Shown in pieces: positions 54,919 to 61,700 of a stretch of 64,000 nucleotides of DNA. The position numbers and the translations under genes are program-made. A model generated the notes under the pieces. That model made no database searches, was not told where the DNA came from, and was given only the letters and a program-made list of their open reading frames with translations. Where the stretch lies: positions 1 to 64,000 of the forward strand of contig NZ_JADHEC010000009.1 in assembly GCF_015277675.1 (NCBI RefSeq), in the 5' to 3' direction. Source of the DNA: Flavobacterium soyangense (lineage in GTDB: Bacteria > Bacteroidota > Bacteroidia > Flavobacteriales > Flavobacteriaceae). Each line of letters begins with the position of its first letter. Positions within the stretch are counted from its first letter, which is position 1.

Positions 54919-55512
54919 ATGCAAATAGATCTAGATTTACTCTATTCCTGGGGAGCCGTTGCTAAAAAATACAAAAAATGCGAAGTAATCTTTAATGAAG
55001 ATGAAGTGGCCAACTTTTATTATCAAATTCTGGAAGGGAGTGTCAGAATGTATAATTCAAATGAGGAAGGGAAGGAGTTTACCCAAGGTCTTTTTTATAG
55101 CGGAGATGGTTTTGGCGAACCCCCGTTGCTAATTGATGAAACTTACCCATCAAAGGCAATCACTACTCAAGACAGTATCATAATAAAACTATCAAAGGAT
55201 AAATTTCTGAAAATTATTGATGAATATCCTTCTATTCAAAAATATTTCTTGTATTTATTCGCTTATAAAATTCATTCTAAAGCAAAGACTTCAAAAGAAA
55301 TTATTAATCAAAAACCCGAATATAGAATCATTTCCTTTCTAAATTCATTCAAGAAAAAATCAGAGCACCCTGAAAACAAAATTCTGATTCCTTTTACCAG
55401 ACAGGAAATTGCCGATTTTACGGGCTTGAGGGTCGAAACTGTCATTCGCGCTTTTACTAAAATGAATGCCTGCCAAAAAATTGAAATCATAAATCACAAA
55501 ATATATTATTAG
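54919..55512 (+). CDS. Crp/Fnr-family regulator, FNR/DNR-like recognition helix
   Basis: A 197-residue regulator. Effector-binding beta-roll about 15-105 (ILEGSVRMYNSNEEGKEFTQ, YSGDGFGEPPLLIDETYPSK), a long dimer helix, and a C-terminal helix-turn-helix, FTRQEIADFTGLRVETVIRA. The recognition helix reads V-E-T-x-x-R, as in FNR/DNR proteins that bind TGAT half-sites. The N-terminal cysteine cluster of FNR is absent (only Cys21 near the start), so oxygen sensing through an Fe-S cluster is unlikely; a DNR-like NO/haem mode is possible. Starts a unit with the membrane protein, one base apart. Confidence 0.85.
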   Translation: MQIDLDLLYSWGAVAKKYKKCEVIFNEDEVANFYYQILEGSVRMYNSNEEGKEFTQGLFYSGDGFGEPPLLIDETYPSKAITTQDSIIIKLSKDKFLKIIDEYPSIQKYFLYLFAYKIHSKAKTSKEIINQKPEYRIISFLNSFKKKSEHPENKILIPFTRQEIADFTGLRVETVIRAFTKMNACQKIEIINHKIYY

Positions 55513-56745
55513 ATGCAATTGAAGATAAAATTTTGGTTAAAACTTTCCCTTTTAAATCTATGTATCGTTGCATCTCTTGGCGTTTTGATGCGTTACAAAA
55601 TTGGCTTCGAATTCCCTCATTTCGAACAAAAATACCTTCAGCATTCCCACTCCCATTTTGCTTTTGTTGGCTGGATAACTCATACTTTAATGGTCTTGAT
55701 GGTGTATTATCTTGAGTCCAAAATAGTCGATTTTCAAGGAAGCAAATACAAAAAAATAATTGTCGCCAACTTAATCTGCGCCTACGGAATGCTTGTTTTC
55801 TTTTTCATTCAAGGCTATGGCTTTTTTTCGATAGCCTTTTCGACGGCATCCATAATGGTATTCTGTGTTTTTGGTTATCAATTTGTCCAAGATTTAAAAT
55901 TATTGGACGATGATCTATTGTCGAAAAGCTGGTTTAAAGCTGCTATATTTTTCAATATTATGTCATCATTTGGCACATTTTATCTGGCTTATATGATGGT
56001 GTCCAAAAAATTTGTTGAAGATTTATACTTGTCTTCGATATATTATTATCTGCATTTTCAATATAATGGTTGGTTTTTCTTTGCCTGTATGGGTTTAATT
56101 TTTGGTTTCTTAAACCTGCGGAAATCGGAACATCCATTTTATGAAACCACGTATAAGCTCTTTGCATTGTCTTGTGTTCCCGCTTATCTTTTATCAATAC
56201 TTTGGCTGGATTTACCCATTTGGTTGTATGTAATTACTGTGCTTGCTGCACTAATACAGGTTTTTACCTGGTTTAAATTTCTTTTAGTTATATTCAAGGA
56301 AAGAAGAAATTTATTGGAAGATTATTCCCCTTTGTTTAGATACATTTTGTTGTTTGTAAGTTTTGCCTTGAGCGTAAAATTACTGCTTCAATTGGGTTCA
56401 ACAGTTCCATTTATTAGCCAACTGGCTTTTGGATTCAGACCCATCGTCGTTGCTTATTTGCACTTGGTTTTTCTGGCAATAATTACCCTGTTTCTATTGT
56501 TTTATATTTATGCAAACCATTTATTCATAATTTCCAAGAGGATAAAATATGGAGTATTGTTGTTTTCTATTGGTGTTTTATTAAACGAAATTGTATTGGC
56601 AGTTCAAGGAATTGCTTCACTTAGCTACATCATAATTCCATTTGTAAATACTATGCTTTTTGTTGTTGCAATCATTTTATTGCTTGGAATGGGATTAACC
56701 ACCTATTTTTCTATAAAAAAAGTTAAAAATAAACCTCCTTTATGA
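55513..56745 (+). CDS. Polytopic membrane protein, haem-copper oxidase subunit I-like / NnrS-like
   Basis: A 410-residue protein with about 12 membrane helices. Histidines cluster at helix starts: HSHSHFAFVGWITHTL near 44-59, YYLHFQYNGWFFFACMG near 178-194, and VVAYLHLVFLAIITLFLLFY near 312-331 with YANHLF following. Such patterns occur in haem-binding membrane proteins, namely the subunit I superfamily of oxidases and NO reductases, and NnrS. The full ligand set of a catalytic oxidase is not evident, and no subunit II follows. It starts one base after the Crp/Fnr stop, so it is its operon partner and probably serves NO or low-oxygen physiology. Exact role open. Confidence 0.6.
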   Translation: MQLKIKFWLKLSLLNLCIVASLGVLMRYKIGFEFPHFEQKYLQHSHSHFAFVGWITHTLMVLMVYYLESKIVDFQGSKYKKIIVANLICAYGMLVFFFIQGYGFFSIAFSTASIMVFCVFGYQFVQDLKLLDDDLLSKSWFKAAIFFNIMSSFGTFYLAYMMVSKKFVEDLYLSSIYYYLHFQYNGWFFFACMGLIFGFLNLRKSEHPFYETTYKLFALSCVPAYLLSILWLDLPIWLYVITVLAALIQVFTWFKFLLVIFKERRNLLEDYSPLFRYILLFVSFALSVKLLLQLGSTVPFISQLAFGFRPIVVAYLHLVFLAIITLFLLFYIYANHLFIISKRIKYGVLLFSIGVLLNEIVLAVQGIASLSYIIIPFVNTMLFVVAIILLLGMGLTTYFSIKKVKNKPPL

Positions 56746-56755
56746 TTATACTCAT
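56742..56755 (+). promoter_or_regulatory. FNR/DNR-like site upstream of the fasciclin gene
   Basis: ATGATTATACTCAT has the same ATGAT-N4-nTCAT form. Its centre lies about 42 bases before the start implied by a weak -7 box (GTGCTTTG, 56778-56785). It begins inside the last codons of the membrane protein gene. Confidence 0.55.
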
Positions 56756-56811
56756 AAAATAAAGGTTCAAAAATTAAGTGCTTTGTTCTGTAAAACTAAA
56801 GTATATTAATT

Positions 56812-57372
56812 ATGAAAAAAACATTTCAACTGTTGTTACTTGTAGGTTTTTTAGTCATTGCCTCTTGCAAAAACACCAACGAATCTACTAAGGAAAATGC
56901 ATCATCTGACAATGGTGTAAATTTGAATGTTGTGCAAGAAGGTGTCAAAGATGATGTTTCAAACCCCAACATTGTTCAAGTGGCTTCTGCAAGCAAAGAC
57001 CACACAACTCTTGTTGCCGCAGTAAAAGCGGCTGGATTAGTTAATTCTTTAAGCAATGCTGGCCCATTTACCGTTTTTGCTCCGACAAATGCTGCTTTTT
57101 ACAAATTGCCAGCCGGAACGGTTGAAGGTCTATTAAAACCAGAGAAAAAACCTGATTTGGAAAACATTTTAGGCTATCATACTTATGTAGGCAACTTAAA
57201 AATCGAATATATGCAAGATGGGCAAGAATATGATATGGTTTACGGAGGAAAGGTTAAAATCACCAAAAAAGGAGACAAAACTTTTGTAAACGGATCCGAA
57301 ATTCTAGCTACAATAGCAACATCAAATGGGATAATTCACGTAATTGGCGATGTGTTACTTCCTCCAAAATAA
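56812..57372 (+). CDS. Fasciclin-domain lipoprotein
   Basis: A 186-residue lipoprotein: signal peptide with lipobox VIASC, Cys19 being the lipid site, then a Ser/Asn-rich linker and one FAS1 domain (about 60-185). FAS1 motifs are visible: DHTTLVAAVKAAGLVNSLSN, GPFTVFAPTNAAFYKLPAGT, ILGYHTYVGNL and ATSNGIIHVIGDVLLPP. Such proteins bind or adhere at the cell surface, and are often found next to denitrification genes of Bacteroidota; the function is unknown. A FNR-like site upstream puts it in the same regulon as ric and the regulator. Confidence 0.88.
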   Translation: MKKTFQLLLLVGFLVIASCKNTNESTKENASSDNGVNLNVVQEGVKDDVSNPNIVQVASASKDHTTLVAAVKAAGLVNSLSNAGPFTVFAPTNAAFYKLPAGTVEGLLKPEKKPDLENILGYHTYVGNLKIEYMQDGQEYDMVYGGKVKITKKGDKTFVNGSEILATIATSNGIIHVIGDVLLPPK

Positions 57373-57403
57373 AATTATTAATTCATCTTAACATAGGTTA
57401 AAC

Positions 57404-57438
57404 AAAAAAGCGTGAGTTGCTATAACTCACGCTTTTTT
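57404..57438. terminator. Bidirectional terminator between fasciclin and haemoglobin genes
   Basis: AAAAAAGCGTGAGTT and AACTCACGCTTTTTT pair around a GCTAT loop; works on both strands and ends both the fasciclin unit and the nos cluster. Confidence 0.85.
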
Positions 57439-57456
57439 AATTTGTTGAATAATTTC

Positions 57457-57828
57457 TTACCTTAAGTTTTTATGCATCATTGCTGCCGAAATATTGGCGG
57501 CTCTTCGCTTTATCTCTTCGGCTTTTACACCGGCAAATAATTCATCGACAGTTTCGTCAAACAAAATGTTCCATCTGTTGAAATGGCTTTGGTTTACGGG
57601 GCTTTTTTTATGTAGCTCTTCGTGTGTAACCATAGGATTTCCTTCATAATTTCCAGAAGAGAACAAAATGTTTTCAAAAAAATCGTGCATTTTGGGTAAA
57701 TGATCTTCCCATTTCACTTTGGCTACATCGTTAAAAAAATAACTGATTTCTGCATCGGTTTTTATTTTGCCATAAAAAACATTTGCCAATTTTTCTATAT
57801 CTACCCTGTTTTTAATGTCTGTTTTCAT
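57457..57828 (-). CDS. Group III truncated haemoglobin
   Basis: A 123-residue 2-over-2 globin from ATG 57828. The proximal histidine is His82 in NQSHFNRWNILF, and the distal region reads YFFNDVAKVKWEDHLPKMHDFFENILF, as in group III. These globins are linked to NO or oxygen chemistry. It is the last gene of the nos cluster, 38 bases after nosY and followed by a terminator, so it is probably made together with N2O reductase. That placement suggests protection from NO or oxygen scavenging during denitrification. Confidence 0.9.
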   Translation of the reverse strand: MKTDIKNRVDIEKLANVFYGKIKTDAEISYFFNDVAKVKWEDHLPKMHDFFENILFSSGNYEGNPMVTHEELHKKSPVNQSHFNRWNILFDETVDELFAGVKAEEIKRRAANISAAMMHKNLR

Positions 57829-57866
57829 ATCCAAGAGTTTAGATGTTTAGATGTTTAGAAAGTTTA

Positions 57867-58634
57867 TTATAAATCTTTGTTTTTAAATTTTTTAAGCGAA
57901 ATATAAAACGGAATAACTACCCACAAACACAATAACATAAATGACATAATTAATCCTAATGAAGTTCCAAAAAAATCTTTAAAAATTGCACCTGTGTAAC
58001 CCATCATTGCCGAAACATCAAGCTGTAGCAAAATTTGGATTCGGGCTAAATCCATTGGACTTAAGGCCGTAACGGCAACCATCGCTTTTTCTATAGGGTA
58101 ATCTGATAATTGAAACAATAAAAACAAAACCATTCCATCAAAAAGCAGGGCGAAATACAGCCAAATCATTATGGCAATCCCGATTCCTTTTGCTTTATCT
58201 CTGGTAAGAATGGAGCCCAAAAACGCCAAAGCCACAAAAATCACCGAAATAAGACAACCCACAACTATCATCATTATTCCAACGCTATCCGGAGCATTGA
58301 TTAATAACGGAATTCCTGTACCAATAAAAAAAGCAGCAACCATGGATAGCGATAATCCGAGGAATAAACTCAACCAAATCTTCTTTCTTTTTATGGGCTG
58401 GCTTAACAATAGCTCAATAAATTCCGAAGAATTGTATAAATAAATCGTAGCAAAAAGAATTGAAACTAACGGAACTGTGAATAAAATCACGTTCAATATT
58501 GTGAGCAATCCTTTGGCACTATTGTCTTCCAATCCAAAAGAACTCCAGGAAAGTAGGGCTAAAATTAAGGTGTAAGCCAATACAATTTTGTTTTTTAAAA
58601 TATCGAGGAATATGATTTTAATGATTCTGTTCAT
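57867..58634 (-). CDS. nosY: ABC transporter permease NosY
   Basis: Membrane part of the NosFY transporter needed to mature the copper-sulfide centre of N2O reductase. 255 residues from ATG 58634 (MNRIIKIIFLDILKNKIVLA), with six hydrophobic segments such as IVLAYTLILALLSW, MVAAFFIGTGIPLL and SFMLLCLWVVIPFYI, the ABC-2 layout. Overlaps nosF by 17 bases. Confidence 0.9.
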   Translation of the reverse strand: MNRIIKIIFLDILKNKIVLAYTLILALLSWSSFGLEDNSAKGLLTILNVILFTVPLVSILFATIYLYNSSEFIELLLSQPIKRKKIWLSLFLGLSLSMVAAFFIGTGIPLLINAPDSVGIMMIVVGCLISVIFVALAFLGSILTRDKAKGIGIAIMIWLYFALLFDGMVLFLLFQLSDYPIEKAMVAVTALSPMDLARIQILLQLDVSAMMGYTGAIFKDFFGTSLGLIMSFMLLCLWVVIPFYISLKKFKNKDL

Positions 58635-59340
58635 TGCTTTCACTTTTTAAAATTTTGGCAATTGCCTTAGATATTTTTTGTTCGTTTGTTGATTCCAATA
58701 AGTCGGCAATTGTTTTATGAAAATGGACTTTGCCGTCTTGCATAAAAATAATCTGGCTAATCATATCGTCCAGTTCACTCAAAAGATGGGAAGTAATCAA
58801 AATTAGTTTTCCTTTTTCCCGCTCTTTGATTATTTTTTCTTTTAATATTTCAGATGCCAATGGATCTAAACCTGCTGTTGGCTCGTCTAAAATCAACACA
58901 TCAGGATTGAAAAGGAATGCTAATATGGCACTTACTTTCTGGGTTGTTCCGCCAGAAAGTGTTCGCATTTGTTTGTCAAATATTTTTTCGAGTTCGAAAG
59001 CATTAATTAAATCTTCATCTAATTCCTGATCTGAATTTCGAATCTTTTTAATCATTTCTATGATTTGACCCACAGTCATATAATCTGGATAACGCCCTAT
59101 TTGCGGCATATATCCTATTTGTTCACGATATTTATATTTTTTAAGTATCGATTTTTGGTCAACTAAAATATCGCCTTTGCTAGGAATTACCATCCCCAAA
59201 ACACTTTTTATCAAAGTCGTTTTTCCGCAACCATTAGGACCTATTAGCGCAATACATTCTCCATTTTTAAAGGAAAGATTTATATCCTTCAGCACTTCTA
59301 ATTTTCCGAATTTCTTGTATATGTTTTTTATTTCTATCAT
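58618..59340 (-). CDS. nosF: ABC transporter ATP-binding protein NosF
   Basis: ATPase of the NosDFY complex. 240 residues with Walker A GPNGCGKTTLIKS near 34-46, signature LSGGTTQKVSAIL near 128-140, Walker B DVLILDEPTAGLDPLASE and the switch His in ITSHLLSELDD. Overlaps nosD by four bases (ATGA) and nosY by 17, so the three are tightly coupled. Confidence 0.93.
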   Translation of the reverse strand: MIEIKNIYKKFGKLEVLKDINLSFKNGECIALIGPNGCGKTTLIKSVLGMVIPSKGDILVDQKSILKKYKYREQIGYMPQIGRYPDYMTVGQIIEMIKKIRNSDQELDEDLINAFELEKIFDKQMRTLSGGTTQKVSAILAFLFNPDVLILDEPTAGLDPLASEILKEKIIKEREKGKLILITSHLLSELDDMISQIIFMQDGKVHFHKTIADLLESTNEQKISKAIAKILKSESNEQNH

Positions 59341-60575
59341 AGAGACATTGAATGCATTAATGGGGTTTTGTCAATAAAATTATCTGGGGTAATGCTTGGC
59401 AAAATTTTCTCGGACTTGTCTAATAGCGTGATCATGAAACTTCTGAAAAGCAACATTGTCGAAGGATTCCTTTCGGTGAGAACGGCAAACAAACTCAAAG
59501 GACGATAAGGGACATCACCCACTCCGTCTTTGTTTAAATCATATCCTTCATATTTGTCCCAATAATTACTGTTGAAAGTGTTTAGCACCAGACTTCCGTT
59601 TGTGCTGATGTCGAAAGTATTACCCACGAAGTTATTGTTTTTGATAACGTTGTCCATACAACTCGCCTGAATATTCATCCCCCAACCGTTAGCCTTAAAA
59701 ACATTTTTTTCAATGCGTGTTCTCGTTATTCCTTCCATATGAATTCCTGAAGTGTTTTCGTTAAAATGATTTCCAATAATGTTACTATCCGTAATTTCTT
59801 TTAACAAAAGTCCATAGGCCGAATCGCCCCAGTTTTCTAAAAAATAGTTATTATACATTTTTACCCGATGTGTATACATTACAGCAACTCCGGCACCATT
59901 GTTTTTAAAAACATTTGATATATAAGCATCGTCATTTGAAAACATAAAATGCAATCCGTAACGACTATTATGTATAGATATATTTCTCCTGACCATTGAA
60001 TTAGTTACAAATTCGAAATAAATTCCATCACGATGCCCTGAAATGGTATTAGCCAAAATTTGAATACTGTCACTTTTCCAGCAATGAATTCCGTTGCCTA
60101 TTAGCTGTTCCTGCTTGCCATAAGCCTTAATCTTATTATTTTTTACAATGCATTTTGTCCCGTTTTGAATATAAATCCCGAAGAAATTATTATCGAGAAT
60201 ATTGTCTTGAATAATAACATTCTTCCTATTATACACTTTAATTCCACAAGGATCATCAAGCGTACCGTATCCTGAATTTATAACTTTAAAACTCTTAACA
60301 ATAACGCCATCTGCCTTAACTGATAATACTTCATATTTTTTTTGTCCGTCTAAAACAGGGTAATCTTTACCGATGAAAATAATTTTTTTATCAATAACGA
60401 TATTTCCCTCTTTGTAAACTCCATTATAAACTAAAACTGTATCATCAATTTTAGCAAGAGCGATTGCTTTTTTGATTGATTTCATGGGTTTATTCGCTCC
60501 AACTTCAATCACTTTAGCGTGAAGAAATGAAGAAAAAAGCAGAAAGAGAAAAAAGAGAAAGAGGTTTTTTTTCAT
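59337..60575 (-). CDS. nosD: Nitrous oxide reductase maturation protein NosD
   Basis: Periplasmic beta-helix protein that works with NosFY to build the CuZ centre. 412 residues from ATG 60575, which starts a signal peptide (MKKNLFLFFLFLLFSSFLHA). The body is a run of right-handed beta-helix turns of the PbH1/CASH type: NVIIQDNILDNNFFGIYIQN, DGIYFEFVTNSMVRRNISIH, GVAVMYTHRVKMYNNYF. The final segment has YWDKYEGYDLNKDGVGDVPY, the family's conserved end. The 24 codons upstream of this ATG are open but overlap nosL and are not family-like. Confidence 0.93.
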   Translation of the reverse strand: MKKNLFLFFLFLLFSSFLHAKVIEVGANKPMKSIKKAIALAKIDDTVLVYNGVYKEGNIVIDKKIIFIGKDYPVLDGQKKYEVLSVKADGVIVKSFKVINSGYGTLDDPCGIKVYNRKNVIIQDNILDNNFFGIYIQNGTKCIVKNNKIKAYGKQEQLIGNGIHCWKSDSIQILANTISGHRDGIYFEFVTNSMVRRNISIHNSRYGLHFMFSNDDAYISNVFKNNGAGVAVMYTHRVKMYNNYFLENWGDSAYGLLLKEITDSNIIGNHFNENTSGIHMEGITRTRIEKNVFKANGWGMNIQASCMDNVIKNNNFVGNTFDISTNGSLVLNTFNSNYWDKYEGYDLNKDGVGDVPYRPLSLFAVLTERNPSTMLLFRSFMITLLDKSEKILPSITPDNFIDKTPLMHSMSL

Positions 60576-60622
60576 TTTTTGTTTAAATATATCTTTGGTA
60601 AAGTTTAAAACTTTGTCAAAGA

Positions 60623-61639
60623 TTATCTTGATATAATTGCATTCCAAGTGATTGGTTTTGCGTTTAATTTAGATTCAAATTCTTTGGATCCTTTTTCAGA
60701 TGAAAAGGCAACAACTCCACCATGCATCGGACTTTGAATAGCTCCGCCTGAAAGGAAAAATGCGGTTTCGGCTGGAATTAAATTATTCTCTTGTGCAAAA
60801 TCATTTACATAATAGACCTCTATTTTTGTATCAGCATTTTCTTTGCAATAATTGACCATACACATAATGTCGTCAAACTTATAAACCCTTCCCTTCTTTG
60901 TAATTACTTCAGCTCCATACTTTCCCTCGGCGATGCTCATCTTACAAAAATCGCAATTATCCACGTTTAATTTAAGGGGAACTACTTCTTTATTTGAACA
61001 TGAAAAAATAAAAAATGACAACAGTAAAAACAATGTCGGTTGAATATTTTGTTTTCTAAATATTCGTGAAAAACGAGTTTCTTTAACTATAATAACAAAA
61101 AGCAGAACCCCTGCCGTAATCATCATCCATCCACCAATATCTGGAATTGAATAGGCCCCAAAATTGAGCAGTTGTTTGTATCCAATCAACGGTGGTTGAT
61201 AAGCCATTCCAGGCACTACAATGGCCGCATTTGGATTGAGATTGTGCCCATATTCATAATTCCATCTATAAAAATCTACCCCTGCTAAAACCCCGAAAAG
61301 CACAAAAGAAGTGAAAAGTATAATGACTCCTTTTCTTTTAGCTACGAAAACCATTGCCAAAGCAAACAATCCGAAGAAACCAAGTATACAGGGTAAGAAT
61401 TTAAATTCCATAAAATCTTCGGTATGCAATGTTTTCATCCCTATGTAATGATTCAAACCATTAATAATATCGACATCTCCGCCAATTTTATTAGCGTGCA
61501 ATTGCAACACCAATCCTTCTGGATATTGAGGTGCTGTCAATTCTATTCTCCACATTGGAAACAATAGAGAGTACAATAATAAGGCACTTACAATCAGAAG
61601 AAGCACTTTTGAAAATACGGCTATTTTTGAAGTATTCAT
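60623..61639 (-). CDS. nosL: Membrane protein fused to NosL copper-chaperone domain
   Basis: A 338-residue fusion. Residues 1-195 carry about five membrane helices (KVLLLIVSALLLYSLLFPMW, FLPCILGFFGLFALAMVFVA, VIILFTSFVLFGVLAGV, GWMMITAGVLLFVIIV) and a loop with conserved-looking His/Tyr. From about 200 comes a second hydrophobic stretch, TLFLLLSFFIFSC, that looks like a lipoprotein signal with Cys214, followed by a NosL domain: VDNCDFCKMSIAEGKYGAEV (Cys229, Cys232, Met234) and FDDIMCMVNYC. NosL delivers Cu(I) to NosZ. The internal lipobox suggests that two genes were joined. Lies after a terminator-like hairpin that follows nosZ. ATG 61639 chosen over an upstream frame extension. Confidence 0.88.
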   Translation of the reverse strand: MNTSKIAVFSKVLLLIVSALLLYSLLFPMWRIELTAPQYPEGLVLQLHANKIGGDVDIINGLNHYIGMKTLHTEDFMEFKFLPCILGFFGLFALAMVFVAKRKGVIILFTSFVLFGVLAGVDFYRWNYEYGHNLNPNAAIVVPGMAYQPPLIGYKQLLNFGAYSIPDIGGWMMITAGVLLFVIIVKETRFSRIFRKQNIQPTLFLLLSFFIFSCSNKEVVPLKLNVDNCDFCKMSIAEGKYGAEVITKKGRVYKFDDIMCMVNYCKENADTKIEVYYVNDFAQENNLIPAETAFFLSGGAIQSPMHGGVVAFSSEKGSKEFESKLNAKPITWNAIISR

Positions 61640-61653
61640 AATGTTAAGTATAA

Positions 61654-61686
61654 AAAAGGGGAACAAAGATACTTTGTTCCCCTTTT
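61654..61686 (-). terminator. Strong terminator-like hairpin between nosZ and nosL
   Basis: AAAAGGGGAACAAAG and CTTTGTTCCCCTTTT form a perfect 15-bp stem around a 3-base loop, ending in a T-run on the minus strand. No promoter is visible between it and nosL, so it probably lets only part of the transcription through, giving more NosZ than accessory proteins. Confidence 0.85.
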
Positions 61687-61700
61687 ATAAAAGAAACTAT

